Under the pieces are notes generated by a model, which saw only the letters and a program-made list of their open reading frames with translations, searched no databases and was not told the DNA's origin. DNA of 64,000 bases. Source: Clostridium scatologenes. GTDB lineage: Bacteria; Bacillota; Clostridia; Clostridiales; Clostridiaceae. The stretch lies in assembly GCF_000968375.1 (NCBI RefSeq), contig NZ_CP009933.1, positions 4,402,001 to 4,466,000 on the forward strand, read 5' to 3'. Positions 32,855 through 42,698 of this stretch are shown in pieces (the stretch's first letter is position 1; each line of letters begins with the position of its first letter). A program made the position numbers and the translations under genes.

Positions 32855-32931
32855 TGGTGCGTCAGAGAGGATTCGAACCCCCGACCAACTGGTTCGTAGC
32901 CAGCTACTCTATCCAACTGAGCTACTAACGC
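32855..32931 (-). tRNA. tRNA-Arg(ACG)
   Basis: Acceptor GCGTTAG / CTGACGC, anticodon loop CTACGAA, T-arm GGGGGTTCGAATCC, encoded CCA. A34 is the substrate of TadA (gene at window start). Confidence 0.95.
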
Positions 32932-33026
32932 ATATTTAACATAATTATATTAACACAAATATAAAAAAAAATCAATTCTATATTGTTTAATTTACAAAGC
33001 AAAAGCACCTAATATTAGGTGCTCTA

Positions 33027-33117
33027 TGGCGGAGAAAGAGGGATTTGAACCCTCGCGCCGGTTACCCGACCTACGCCCTTAGCAGGGGCGCCTCTTCGGC
33101 CACTTGAGTATTTCTCC
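33027..33117 (-). tRNA. tRNA-Ser(GCT)
   Basis: Class II tRNA with long variable arm. Acceptor GGAGAAA / TTTCTCC, anticodon loop CTGCTAA, encoded CCA. It is near serS. Confidence 0.95.
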
Positions 33118-33146
33118 ATGTCCTACATTTATAAATTATTATAATA

Positions 33147-33237
33147 TGGCGGAAAGATAGGGATTCGAACCCTAGGTACGGTCACCCGTACGCCGGTTTT
33201 CAAGACCGGTGCCTTAAACCAACTCGACCATCTTTCC
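33147..33237 (-). tRNA. tRNA-Ser(TGA)
   Basis: Class II tRNA with long variable arm. Acceptor GGAAAGA / TCTTTCC, anticodon loop CTTGAAA, encoded CCA. Confidence 0.95.
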
Positions 33238-33297
33238 ACGTCTGTTGACATGTATTATTATATCAACATAACATATACATGTCAACACTTTTTTATA

Positions 33298-34578
33298 TTA
33301 TTTTATTTTCTCTTTACCTCCCATATATTGTCTTAATACTTCTGGTATTATCACACTGCCATCTTCTTGTTGATAATTCTCAAGTATAGCAGCTACTGTC
33401 CTTCCTGCTGCTAATCCTGACCCATTTAATGTATGAACATACTGTGGCCTATCTTTTGAAGTTTCCTTATATTTTATATTAGCACGTCTTGCTTGAAAAT
33501 CTTCAAAATTACTACAGCTTGATATTTCTACAAATCTATTGTAACTTGGCATCCATACTTCTATATCGTACTTTAAAGCTGCTGTAAATCCTAAATCTCC
33601 TTTACATATCTTAACTACTCTATAAGGTAGATGTAACCTTTGTAATATTTCTTCTGCATCATTAGTTAACTTTTCAAGCTCATCATAAGACTGTTCAGGT
33701 TTTGTAAACTTAACAAGCTCAACTTTATTAAATTGGCGCTGTCTTACTAGACCTCTTGTATCTCTTCCAGCTGAACTTGATTCTGACCTAAAACATGCAC
33801 TATATGCAACATGTTTTATAGGTAAATCCTCACCTTTTAAAACTTCATCTCTATAAAAATTAGTTACTGGAACTTCCGCTGTAGGTATTAAAAAGAATTC
33901 ACTATTTGAAATTCTAAATGTATCTTCTTCAAACTTAGGAAGCTGACCTGTTCCTACCATACTATTTCTATTTACCATATATGGTGGAAATAATTCTTCA
34001 TAACCATGTTCTTCTGTATGAACATCTAAGAAATATGTTATAACTGCTCTTTCAAGTCTAGCTCCTAATCCTCTATAAAACATAAATCTGGATCCTGTAA
34101 CCTTTCCTCCTCTCTCAAAATCAAGTATATTAAGATCTGCTCCTATATCCCAATGAGCCTTCGGATTAAAATTAAATTTGGTAGGTTTTGACCACCTTCT
34201 TATTTCAACATTATCTGAATCTGTTTCTCCTTCTGGAACTGACATATGTGGTATGTTAGGTATCCTAAGCATTAAATATTCAATTTTACTATCCACTTCT
34301 GAAAGTTCAATATCAAATTGTTTTATTTTATCTGTCAATCTCTTTATTTCACTAACAATAAAGTTTGAACCTTTACCTTCTTTTTTTAACTTTCCTATTT
34401 CAATTGAATCTTGATTTTTTTTATTTTTTAACACTTCAACTTCAATTAATATCCTTCTTCTTTTTTCATCAAAATCTAATAACTCATCTATAATTTTTTC
34501 CTCAAAATGTTCGCCTCTATTTTTTAATGCTTTTTTAATTTCTTCTTTATTCTTCCTTATTCTTTTTAAATCTAACAT
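33298..34578 (-). CDS. serS: Seryl-tRNA synthetase
   Basis: 426 residues. Charges tRNA-Ser (and the Sec tRNA where present). N-terminal coiled-coil arm (about residues 30-105) that grips the tRNA long variable arm; class II core with motif 2 FRSESSSAGRDTRGLVRQRQ and motif 3 GSGLAAGRTVAAILENYQ. Length is normal. Two tRNA-Ser genes are directly downstream on the same strand. I see no T-box leader: only 90 bp separate it from the upstream gene, mostly a terminator. ATG at 34578 has AGGGGGAAAGTTT upstream. Confidence 0.97.
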   Translation of the reverse strand: MLDLKRIRKNKEEIKKALKNRGEHFEEKIIDELLDFDEKRRRILIEVEVLKNKKNQDSIEIGKLKKEGKGSNFIVSEIKRLTDKIKQFDIELSEVDSKIEYLMLRIPNIPHMSVPEGETDSDNVEIRRWSKPTKFNFNPKAHWDIGADLNILDFERGGKVTGSRFMFYRGLGARLERAVITYFLDVHTEEHGYEELFPPYMVNRNSMVGTGQLPKFEEDTFRISNSEFFLIPTAEVPVTNFYRDEVLKGEDLPIKHVAYSACFRSESSSAGRDTRGLVRQRQFNKVELVKFTKPEQSYDELEKLTNDAEEILQRLHLPYRVVKICKGDLGFTAALKYDIEVWMPSYNRFVEISSCSNFEDFQARRANIKYKETSKDRPQYVHTLNGSGLAAGRTVAAILENYQQEDGSVIIPEVLRQYMGGKEKIK

Positions 34579-34604
34579 AAACTTTCCCCCTTAAAATTTT
34601 AACC

Positions 34605-34640
34605 AAAAAGCCTCTCATTCCCAAGAGGATGAAAGGCTCT
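34605..34640 (-). terminator. Terminator after the DUF1667 gene
   Basis: AGCCTTTCATCCTCTT pairs imperfectly with GGGAATGAGAGGCT (34607-34636), followed on the minus strand by TTTTTGG. Confidence 0.7.
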
Positions 34641-34668
34641 GTATCATAATTAACTAAAACTTTTCATT

Positions 34669-35034
34669 TTACTTATTAATTCTAACCATAGTTTTAGTAG
34701 AAACTATGTCCACCCCAGTATTTAAGATATTTTTACAAACTATATCTCCTTGTCTCATTGGTGCACCTACATAAAGTCTACTTAATGCTTTAGAACATTC
34801 TACCCATAACTTCTTGTCTAATGGCTTTGTACTTTTTACTGAAATTACATTACCATTTGCACCTTTTATCCTTACTAAAGTAGTAAAAATATCTTTATTA
34901 TTGTTAATTTCAAAATGCGCATATTCTTTACCCATATTGCATAAATTACCTGAAACCTCTATTGAATCATCATATCTATCTATTCCTAATATGCATTTTT
35001 TATTGCATTTATTACAAATAATCTCTTTTATCAA
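34669..35034 (-). CDS. DUF1667 family protein
   Basis: 121 residues with an N-terminal CNKCNKKC cysteine cluster (residues 6-13), another Cys in the SGNLC segment, and a C-terminal MRQGDIVCKNILNTGVDIV. This is the DUF1667 pattern, a small Cys-rich protein normally encoded with glycerol-3-phosphate dehydrogenase-like and pyridine-nucleotide oxidoreductase genes. It may carry an Fe-S cluster or metal. It is 20 bp after the FAD oxidoreductase gene. The usual middle gene of that three-gene set is missing. Confidence 0.85.
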   Translation of the reverse strand: MIKEIICNKCNKKCILGIDRYDDSIEVSGNLCNMGKEYAHFEINNNKDIFTTLVRIKGANGNVISVKSTKPLDKKLWVECSKALSRLYVGAPMRQGDIVCKNILNTGVDIVSTKTMVRINK

Positions 35035-35054
35035 TTTAAGCTTCCTCCAAATTA

Positions 35055-36446
35055 TTATATATCATCAAACTCTTTAATTCTACTTATCATAATCTTTGAA
35101 TTTTTAGAATCCTTAACTATATCAGTAATTTTTTTATCAGTTTCTCTTGCCAATATTGATGATATTTTATTTAAACATTGAGCTCCCATACAGCTTCCAA
35201 ATGTTACTCCAGTTCTTCTCTTTATTCCTTCTATTGTACGCGCTCCTAGAGGCCTTCTAATAGAATCTATTATTTCTCCCTCACTTACTTTTTGGCAATT
35301 ACATATTATTTTACCATACTTTTTATTTAACTTTATAATTTCTTTTCTCTCATCATTTGATAAATATCTAAATCTATAAAAATCTCTTCTTTTATCTACA
35401 AAATCCTTTTTTAAAACACAATTTAAATTACTCACTATAGTCTCACAAACAATTTTAGCAATAGCAGGTGTTATTGTAACCTGACTATAATTTTTTCCTG
35501 TAACCTTAATATACCCTTTATCAATTACACTGTCATCTATTGTTAAACTATCATTAAAAAATGATGACTCATAAAAAGCGCTAATACACTCTTCATCTAT
35601 ATTCCCCAAAAATGTAGATATTCTTTTTATACTTTCTTCATATGTTATATTCTCATCTGTTTTTATTGCTACTACATATCCTCCATCAACTGTAGGAATT
35701 GTATATAATTTATTTTCACTCTCATTTAAAGTAGATATTATATTTTTAAAGTTTGTCTTAAATTCCTTTTCTAATAAAAAATATTTTAAATTACTTCTAT
35801 TTTTATTTACTTTATTATAACTATCTACACTATAGTTTTCTCCTGGAGTAGTATTTAGTACTGTAGTACACGTAAATTTATTTTTATTTGTAATTATACT
35901 AAATCCTTTTGATATTTTTTGTATGTCCAAAACTTCTTCTTGTAATTTAAAATTTACTCCATTATCAAATGCAATTTCTCCATAAGCTATTGCAAGATCA
36001 TAAGGTGAAATAACTCCTGTATTTTTAGAGTAAAGAGCCTTTTTTACATCTATATTTAAGTTTGGTTCTATTTTATATACCTGCTCTTTATCTAATAAAT
36101 ATATTTCTTTTATTCCTCTTTTTATTGATGTGTTGTACATATTTTTAAGTTTTTCTTCACCCTTTTCATCTTCAGCAACAATTAAATAACCACATTTTTT
36201 AAAATTAACATTAAATTTATCCGATATTTTTCCAACAACATCATTACCCATAGTTTGTAATTTAGATATCAAAGTATCTTCCGCTTCACATCCATCATAT
36301 ATTACAGAACAATTAATAAGAGCAACATCATCTGCTATATCATAATCTTTCTCAATAAGGGCTATATTCAAATTATACTTTGAAAGCTCATATGCAGCTG
36401 CACAACCTACTATCCCTCCGCCTAATATCAATACGTCGTAATCCAT
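35055..36446 (-). CDS. FAD-dependent oxidoreductase with BFD-type [2Fe-2S] domain (GlpA-like)
   Basis: 463 residues from the ATG at 36446 (AAAGGAAGGTTAACT upstream). Rossmann FAD motif DYDVLILGGGIVGCAAAYEL at the very N-terminus; a DAO-type substrate part; C-terminal BFD-like domain with CNCQ (about residue 390) and CMGAQC (about residue 430), giving four cysteines. This is the anaerobic glycerol-3-phosphate dehydrogenase-like family of clostridia. It probably forms an operon with DUF1667. In many relatives the start has GGGxxGxxxA followed by strongly conserved substrate residues; here the sequence is more diverged (for example SVIYDGCE), so the substrate is uncertain. Confidence 0.8.
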   Translation of the reverse strand: MDYDVLILGGGIVGCAAAYELSKYNLNIALIEKDYDIADDVALINCSVIYDGCEAEDTLISKLQTMGNDVVGKISDKFNVNFKKCGYLIVAEDEKGEEKLKNMYNTSIKRGIKEIYLLDKEQVYKIEPNLNIDVKKALYSKNTGVISPYDLAIAYGEIAFDNGVNFKLQEEVLDIQKISKGFSIITNKNKFTCTTVLNTTPGENYSVDSYNKVNKNRSNLKYFLLEKEFKTNFKNIISTLNESENKLYTIPTVDGGYVVAIKTDENITYEESIKRISTFLGNIDEECISAFYESSFFNDSLTIDDSVIDKGYIKVTGKNYSQVTITPAIAKIVCETIVSNLNCVLKKDFVDKRRDFYRFRYLSNDERKEIIKLNKKYGKIICNCQKVSEGEIIDSIRRPLGARTIEGIKRRTGVTFGSCMGAQCLNKISSILARETDKKITDIVKDSKNSKIMISRIKEFDDI

Positions 36447-36479
36447 AGTTAACCTTCCTTTCAAAGATTTACAGCAATT

Positions 36480-37268
36480 CTAGTAATGTATAATTACTGT
36501 TGAATTCTCAGGAATATTTTTGTATATCCATTCAGCATCTTTTACAGATATTCTTATACATCCATGAGAACATGGAAAACCTATTTTTTTCTTTTCATCT
36601 TCTATTATATTACCTTTTTCATCAACTGGTATAGAATGTATTAAATAATTTGAAAAAAATTTAATATAATATCTTGCTCCTTCTTTGTATTTATTACTAT
36701 AAAAATACTCTCCTTTGCTTTGAACATAAAATATTCCTAGAGGTGTTTCAGTGTCCTGGTTTCCAATCATTCCTGTAGAACATGAAATAGTTCTTATTGC
36801 ATTATCATTTTTTATAACATTTATATTTTGTTTAATTAGATCAACATCTAATATATAATCTGTTTTTTTATATACTATTCCTTTTAAGTTGTCCTTATTA
36901 TTTTTTATCCATCCCCTTTTTCCACACTTATTTTCTTCACAATAAATATAACCATTTTCATTTTTATAAGCTACTACTACATCATTCTTCGCTAATTGAA
37001 ATAGTACTTTATCCTTTCCTGAATTATCATCATAGACATCTACCTTATTAGCTGCTATATAATAAGTTTTCTTAAAACATGTATTTGAAGAAAATATAGC
37101 TACATCATATGTAACTGCTTTTTTATCTAAATTACTTTTATCATTATTTTTACTTAAAGTTTCTGTATTTACCTTACCTTGTGAGTTATCATCAAACTGT
37201 ACCATAAATGCTGGAGCAAAAATAAAAATACAGGTAAGTATAAAACTTAAAATTATAGTTCTTTTCAA
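36480..37268 (-). CDS. L,D-transpeptidase (YkuD) with SH3-like domain
   Basis: 262 residues from a TTG at 37268 (GGAGG 8 bp upstream). N-terminal signal or anchor MKRTIILSFILTCIFIFAPA; SH3b-like domain (about residues 65-125: AANKVDVYDDNSGKDKVLF); YkuD catalytic domain (about residues 140-262) with CSHGCIRISVKDAEWIY holding the active-site Cys and His. It cross-links peptidoglycan (3-3) or anchors proteins at the outer face of the membrane. Stand-alone gene in the same direction as its neighbours. Confidence 0.9.
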   Translation of the reverse strand: MKRTIILSFILTCIFIFAPAFMVQFDDNSQGKVNTETLSKNNDKSNLDKKAVTYDVAIFSSNTCFKKTYYIAANKVDVYDDNSGKDKVLFQLAKNDVVVAYKNENGYIYCEENKCGKRGWIKNNKDNLKGIVYKKTDYILDVDLIKQNINVIKNDNAIRTISCSTGMIGNQDTETPLGIFYVQSKGEYFYSNKYKEGARYYIKFFSNYLIHSIPVDEKGNIIEDEKKKIGFPCSHGCIRISVKDAEWIYKNIPENSTVIIHY

Positions 37269-37414
37269 TGCAAATACCTCCAATTAGATACTGTATTTGT
37301 ATTATTTGCACATAACATATAATTTAAACCTGTATTTCCAAATTTTAATATAAAGCATCACTGCAATTTCATAACATCATATTATTTTTTCTTTATATGG
37401 ATATAGTTTTTTAA

Positions 37415-40129
37415 TTACTTTTCTAATTGATTTATTTTTTCTCCCAGTTGTTTTATATATTCACCATATTTAGCCCAATCTCCACCTTTTTGTGCTTCTA
37501 CGGCTTTATCATATAATTCTTTAACTGTCTTTATATCTTGCACTTTTTTAGTAGTATCCTCCGAAGTTTTATTGCTACTTGATTCATCATTTTTATTTTC
37601 ATTCTTATAATTAAATACTTGTTGAAGAGCAGCTTCTACATTTTCTGATAAAATTATTTTATCTCCATAAGAAACTATAACTCTTTTCATTTCTGGTATA
37701 CTACTTTTACCACTAGCTCTTAAATACATAGGTTCTATATATAATAATGAATTATTTATTGGAACTATCATTGTATCTCCAAACTGCACTTGAGATCCAT
37801 TCTTATTCCATAAAGCCAATTCTTGAGATATTGTAGTATCTTGATTTATCTTTTGTTTAAATAAATATGGGCTATATATAGTTTTTTCAGGCGGAAACTT
37901 ATACAATACCATTTTACCGTAATTATCTTTATCCATTCTAGCACCAAATAAAGCTACCATATTATCTTTATTTTTCATATTAAAATATTGTAAAAGAATC
38001 ATCTCTTCATTTTTCTCATTTGGAAGCTTCATGACTACATACGGTGATTCCATTGTATCCTTTTGTCCATCTATCTGCTTTTGATTCTTTGCTACTTCCC
38101 ATAAATCTTCTCCATTATAAAAAACTCCTGGATCAGTCATATGATATTTTCCTAGCACACTACATTGAATCTTGAATAAATCTTCTGGATATCTAAAATG
38201 CTGTTTTATATCATCAGATAAAGTTCCTAAATCCTTAAATAGCCCAGGAAATATTTTAGAATAACTTAAAATAATAGGATCATTCTTGTCCATCATATAA
38301 AAATTTGTTGTTCCATCCGATGCATCTATTACTACTTTAACAGAATTCCTTATATAATTAATGTTATCTTGTGGTTGAGAAAAAGGATACCTATCAGAAG
38401 TTGTATATGCATCCAAAATCCAATAGAGTTTTCCATTACTTATAACAATATATGGATCTGAATCATACTTTAAAAATGGGGCTATTTTTTTGGTTCTATC
38501 AACTATATTCCTATTTATAAGAATTTTACTTTCATTTGTTATATCCCTAGATAGAATAAAATTTAAATCTTTTTCATTAGCTGCAAAAAATATCCTATTT
38601 AACAATGTCATTTTTATACCTGCAGAACCGTTATAATTATTAGTTTGATTATTTCCACCTTTAGGATAGTCAAATTCGCTTATTTTAGTATTTACTATAG
38701 CATAATCGCCTGTTTTTTCTCCAAAATATATTCTTGGATCTTTAAGTTTAATATTACTAGTATTTTCAGGAGGTATATTCTTTATTAGAAAATCAGGCTG
38801 CCCCTCTGATGTTACTGTATTTACTTTACTCATTACTACGCCATATCCATGCGTATATACTAAATGTCGATTTTGCCATGTGTTAGGTTCTAATGATTTA
38901 CTATTAATTTCTCTTGAGGCTACAAATACCTGACTAATCTTACCATTTATATTATATCTATCTACATTTATATCACTAAATGTATAATAATATCTTATAT
39001 TTTGAACTTGATTATAAAATTCTAATGCAGGTTTAACAGAATTTATTCTTATGTTATCTATAGTATCCTTGTTATCCTTTATATTTTCTTCAGTTAAGTT
39101 TTCTTTTACTTCAAAAGGTTTTGCATCAATATTGTTAATATTGAAAGCTTTTCTTGTATAATCTATATCATATTTTATATAAGGTTGCTCCAAAGTTTTT
39201 TCATTTGATTTTACAAGAAAATTTTGTACCCCGTTAGATACAAATCCTTCTATTACAATTAAACTAACTATTACAGAAATGGACATTATTATGAGTTTTC
39301 CCTTTGAGGTAATCACACTCCAAAAAATAATTATAGCTGCAATAAGTGCTACTACTACAATAACCTTATAAAATAACAATGTTATATGAGTATCTGTATA
39401 ACTAGCACCAAATGCAACGCCTCTATTACTATAAACTAAATTAATAGATTTCAATATGTACCCTAAAGAAACACATATCATTATAAGGAAAGAAACAATT
39501 GCTAATTGTTTACCTGCAAATCTAGTAAGTCCATTATTAAAAATACTTACATTACTAAACTTATTTTTAAAATTTTTTCTTGAATAAATTCTATCTCTAG
39601 CACTTAACATAAAATAAGTTATCAAAGTAACAATTATCAAAAATATAAGCAAAATAACTATTTCAGCATATATAGACTCTATTAAAGGAAGTTTAAATAC
39701 ATAAAAAGATACGTCGAAATTAAAAATAGGATCCTTTATATTGAATTTTACTGAATTGGTAAATTGTAATATCCTGTACCAATAAGTTGAAGCAAATACA
39801 TAAGATATTATAAAAGATATTATTGTATTAATTATAAAAAATACTTTTCTTTCAATAATATTTTTTCTAGCATTTACCTCCACAACCTTCTTAAATTTAA
39901 TAATGCTAAGTCTTAAACTTTTATAATATATCCATATACCTATAAAACTAATTAAAAACATAGGTATCATAAGTTTAAAAACTGCTATTATTTTAGTAAA
40001 GTATATAGATAAATATCCTACTTCCTTAAACCATTCTATATTTACTATAAAATTTACAATCTTTCCTACAGAAAAAAGACCTAAAAATATTATAAATATA
40101 GTTGTAATAAAAATTAGTTTTCTTTTCAT
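37415..40129 (-). CDS. UPF0182 family membrane protein
   Basis: 904 residues. About seven membrane helices in the first 300 residues (FITTIFIIFLGLFSVGKIVN; FKLMIPMFLISFIGIWIYY; FIINTIISFIISYVFASTYW; YAEIVILLIFLIIVTLITYF and more). A large external domain follows (about 310-830), with NTWQNRHLVYTHGYGVVMSK and KVVIDASDGTTNFYMMD, and a Lys/Glu-rich helical tail. This is the UPF0182 family, of unknown function, found in clostridia, cyanobacteria and actinobacteria. ATG follows AAGAGGTGATTAAGA. It lies 6 bp downstream of the DUF362 gene, so likely co-transcribed. Confidence 0.9.
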   Translation of the reverse strand: MKRKLIFITTIFIIFLGLFSVGKIVNFIVNIEWFKEVGYLSIYFTKIIAVFKLMIPMFLISFIGIWIYYKSLRLSIIKFKKVVEVNARKNIIERKVFFIINTIISFIISYVFASTYWYRILQFTNSVKFNIKDPIFNFDVSFYVFKLPLIESIYAEIVILLIFLIIVTLITYFMLSARDRIYSRKNFKNKFSNVSIFNNGLTRFAGKQLAIVSFLIMICVSLGYILKSINLVYSNRGVAFGASYTDTHITLLFYKVIVVVALIAAIIIFWSVITSKGKLIIMSISVIVSLIVIEGFVSNGVQNFLVKSNEKTLEQPYIKYDIDYTRKAFNINNIDAKPFEVKENLTEENIKDNKDTIDNIRINSVKPALEFYNQVQNIRYYYTFSDINVDRYNINGKISQVFVASREINSKSLEPNTWQNRHLVYTHGYGVVMSKVNTVTSEGQPDFLIKNIPPENTSNIKLKDPRIYFGEKTGDYAIVNTKISEFDYPKGGNNQTNNYNGSAGIKMTLLNRIFFAANEKDLNFILSRDITNESKILINRNIVDRTKKIAPFLKYDSDPYIVISNGKLYWILDAYTTSDRYPFSQPQDNINYIRNSVKVVIDASDGTTNFYMMDKNDPIILSYSKIFPGLFKDLGTLSDDIKQHFRYPEDLFKIQCSVLGKYHMTDPGVFYNGEDLWEVAKNQKQIDGQKDTMESPYVVMKLPNEKNEEMILLQYFNMKNKDNMVALFGARMDKDNYGKMVLYKFPPEKTIYSPYLFKQKINQDTTISQELALWNKNGSQVQFGDTMIVPINNSLLYIEPMYLRASGKSSIPEMKRVIVSYGDKIILSENVEAALQQVFNYKNENKNDESSSNKTSEDTTKKVQDIKTVKELYDKAVEAQKGGDWAKYGEYIKQLGEKINQLEK

Positions 40130-40135
40130 TCTTAA

Positions 40136-41299
40136 TCACCTCTTATTCATCCTTAATATTTTTCCAAGAGTTGAATATTTAGTTTCTATTGCACCACAAG
40201 GACATAATTCTTGACAACAAAAACATCTTATACATTGTTTCATATTCCACATAGGATACTTTTTTCCTTCTTTTTCAATCATTTTTATTACTTTTGGTTT
40301 TTCTGGACATACTTCTGAACATCTAGAACACCCAATACACTTTTCTTTTATAACAACAGGGTCTGGTGCAATTAGATCTCTTAAGAAATTAGTAACCTTA
40401 GGGCTTATAAAATAAAAATTTCCTCCTTCCCTGCAAAGTTCAAAATCTTTTGCTATCATATCATTAACTTTTTCACCCAAAACCTGTATATTTTTTTCAA
40501 AAACCTCTCCCCAATTATTATCAAATGCTTCTTTTAACACTGGTATATCCAATGGATTATCATATCCTATCAACTTTGTTGCAATAGAATCAACTGCAGT
40601 TAGACTTTTTCCCATAATTAATGTATTCATTTTTTTGGGTTTTCCACTCTTAGGACCATTTCCCTCCATAGCAATAATGCCATCTAATATAGCAAAGCTT
40701 GTATTAACTAATGTATTCAAATCCAAAAGCATTTTGCAAAAATTATTAGCATTTGGCATTCTAGTATGCCATGTAGCTTTTAAAGTACCTGGTATACATC
40801 CAAATTGATTTTTTACAGCTCCAGTATAATAAGCCATTGCATGAGTCTTTAATTTAGGTAAAGTTATAAGTACATCACTTTCATAAGGAGCTTTAGCTAT
40901 TGTCCACGATTTACATAATATAGAATTATCCAATTTTGTATGTACAGATTCTTTGAAATCTTCAAACTTTACATTATATTTTTGTGCTACTTCTAAAAGT
41001 CCTGATCTTTCAGCTGCTTTATTAGAGTCCCCAAATCCAGGTGAATCACCAAATGATATATTCGAAGAATAATCTTTTACGATCCTTATCACAGATTCAA
41101 ATACATTAACATTTGTAATTACAGGTGAACCTGCTTGCTCTATAGATAACATATTAGGCTTTAATAAAACTTTACTATTATAAGGTATAAGATCTCTTAA
41201 AAAACTATCACCACCCAATAAATCAAAACCTTCTCTTAATTTTTTTTCTATAATATCTACATCATAAGTTTCACATTTTAATAGTGCTACTTTTTCCAT
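40136..41299 (-). CDS. DUF362 protein with two [4Fe-4S] ferredoxin motifs
   Basis: 387 residues. DUF362 domain (about residues 30-290: LLKPNMLSIEQAGSPVITNV, FGDSPGFGDSNKAAERSG, LPKLKTHAMAYYTGAVKNQF) and a C-terminal ferredoxin part with CIGCSRCSEVCP and CIRCFCCQELCP. It is probably a redox protein of unknown partner. The 6-bp gap to the UPF0182 gene suggests co-expression. ATG at 41299 with GGAGATAGGTT upstream. Confidence 0.9.
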   Translation of the reverse strand: MEKVALLKCETYDVDIIEKKLREGFDLLGGDSFLRDLIPYNSKVLLKPNMLSIEQAGSPVITNVNVFESVIRIVKDYSSNISFGDSPGFGDSNKAAERSGLLEVAQKYNVKFEDFKESVHTKLDNSILCKSWTIAKAPYESDVLITLPKLKTHAMAYYTGAVKNQFGCIPGTLKATWHTRMPNANNFCKMLLDLNTLVNTSFAILDGIIAMEGNGPKSGKPKKMNTLIMGKSLTAVDSIATKLIGYDNPLDIPVLKEAFDNNWGEVFEKNIQVLGEKVNDMIAKDFELCREGGNFYFISPKVTNFLRDLIAPDPVVIKEKCIGCSRCSEVCPEKPKVIKMIEKEGKKYPMWNMKQCIRCFCCQELCPCGAIETKYSTLGKILRMNKR

Positions 41300-41325
41300 A
41301 ACCTATCTCCATTCTTAAGAAATTT

Positions 41326-41841
41326 TTAATCTGATATTAAATATCCTTTTTCTTTTAATTCTTTAATCATATTTTCTATTATTTCCTCATTTTCTGCTAC
41401 TACAGTATGCAAATGAACACCTCCTGTTAAAATTAGAAGAGGTTCTGCCTTATATTTATTTATCTTCTTTATAAAATTCTCTACATCATAAAACGTTTTT
41501 ATCATAAGCATTCCCCTTATTTCTCCATATAAGGGATGTTCTACAATAACATCTTCTATTATGCCACCAAATTTAATTATAACTTTAAGTTCATCTTCTA
41601 TATTTTCAGTTTTATGCGAAAAAGCCATAACCCTTTTTACTATGCTTTTTTGTTCCTTAGGCATTAAATATCCTTCAGGTGTAGCTATAATTTTTTTACC
41701 CTCTGCTCTCAATATAGCTATATCTTTTACTATTATTTGTCTTGTTACTCCTAATTTTTCGGCCAATTCATGCCCTTTTTCGGGGTTATTGCTTTTTTTT
41801 AGTATTTCTTCTATATACGTTCTTCTTTCTTTTGAATTCAT
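41326..41841 (-). CDS. niaR: Niacin-responsive repressor NiaR
   Basis: 171 residues from the ATG at 41841 (TTGGAGGTAGAA upstream). N-terminal HTH_11 winged helix (KERRTYIEEILKKSNNPEKG; LGVTRQIIVKDIAILRAEGK) and C-terminal 3H domain with the His positions in AFSHKTENIED, VEHPLYGEI and TGGVHLHTV. The 3H domain binds nicotinic acid with a metal; in Firmicutes such proteins repress NAD biosynthesis and niacin transport genes. No obvious nad or niaP gene is adjacent. It lies 27 bp upstream of the DUF362 gene. Confidence 0.88.
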   Translation of the reverse strand: MNSKERRTYIEEILKKSNNPEKGHELAEKLGVTRQIIVKDIAILRAEGKKIIATPEGYLMPKEQKSIVKRVMAFSHKTENIEDELKVIIKFGGIIEDVIVEHPLYGEIRGMLMIKTFYDVENFIKKINKYKAEPLLILTGGVHLHTVVAENEEIIENMIKELKEKGYLISD

Positions 41842-41937
41842 TTCTACCTCCAATAAATATAACAATTAAATCAATAGCAATAAACAAATTTATAACTATA
41901 TTTTACCATTAATTTTTATTAAGTAAAATATTCATTA

Positions 41938-42432
41938 TTAATTTCTGCTATCACACATTTTTAATATATTTAATTCACTATCTTCTTTCACTTCATTGTT
42001 ATGGTGATTTTTAATTAAATATAATATTCTATCATTGTAATTATATTTTTTTAACATTTCATAACCTATTATTCCATGATTATAATAAACATATATTTTT
42101 TTAAAATTGCAAAATTTTTTCAAATGCCCTTTAGATATTTTATCTGCTATGACAATAAGTGATTTATCTATTATTGTTAATTTTTTGACACATTTCCCTA
42201 TATCATGTAATAATGAAGCTTTTAAAATAACTTTAGAATTTACATTTTGAACTTTACAAACTCTTTCTACATCATAAGCTACATTAATAGAGTGTTTTTG
42301 TTCATTCACAGATAATCTAAAAAACAAATCTAATTCCTGAGAATTTAGATTACTTTTTAAAAACTTTATATCTTTATCATTTAACTTTGAATTTATGGCC
42401 CAGTAGAATTGCTTTATTCTATAAAAAATCAT
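41938..42432 (-). CDS. HD domain phosphohydrolase-like protein
   Basis: 164 residues from the ATG at 42432 (GAAGGAGTTGTATTTT upstream). HD superfamily metal motif: His in NEQKHSINVAYDVERVC, HD in SLLHDIGKCVKKL, and further His in YNHGIIGYEML and KNHHNNEV. The substrate is unknown; related HD proteins act on nucleotides. Gene order beside NiaR resembles other Clostridium origin regions. Confidence 0.8.
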   Translation of the reverse strand: MIFYRIKQFYWAINSKLNDKDIKFLKSNLNSQELDLFFRLSVNEQKHSINVAYDVERVCKVQNVNSKVILKASLLHDIGKCVKKLTIIDKSLIVIADKISKGHLKKFCNFKKIYVYYNHGIIGYEMLKKYNYNDRILYLIKNHHNNEVKEDSELNILKMCDSRN

Positions 42433-42537
42433 AAAATACAACTCCTTCTTTATACCTATATTTTAATTCATATAGCCATAAAGTGCATTAATTATTTGTA
42501 AAAAAAAATATCTGTAATCTAAATTACAGATATTTTA

Positions 42538-42613
42538 TGGTGGAGATAAAGAGACTCGAACTCTTGACCCTCTGCGTGCAAGGCAGATGCTCTCCCAACT
42601 GAGCTATACCCCC
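42538..42613 (-). tRNA. tRNA-Ala(TGC)
   Basis: Acceptor GGGGGTA / TATCTCC (with wobble pairs), anticodon loop CTTGCAC, T-arm AAGAGTTCGAGTCTCTT, encoded CCA. Confidence 0.93.
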
Positions 42614-42616
42614 ATA

Positions 42617-42693
42617 TGGTGGACCTTCAGGGACTCGAACCCCGGACCTACCGGTTATGAGCCGGTTGCTCTAACCAACTGAGCTAAAGATCC
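42617..42693 (-). tRNA. tRNA with CAT anticodon, probably tRNA-Ile2 (lysidine-modified)
   Basis: Acceptor GGATCTT / AAGGTCC, anticodon loop CTCATAA, encoded CCA. The body resembles bacterial tRNA-Ile(CAT) (GGACCTTTAGCTCAG type) rather than elongator or initiator tRNA-Met; this assignment is from memory of those sequences. Confidence 0.75.
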
Positions 42694-42698
42694 TTAAC

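Noticed and set aside
34579..34668. T-box leader for serS
   Set aside because: Only 90 bp, mostly occupied by the terminator of the upstream gene; no specifier or T-box sequence seen.
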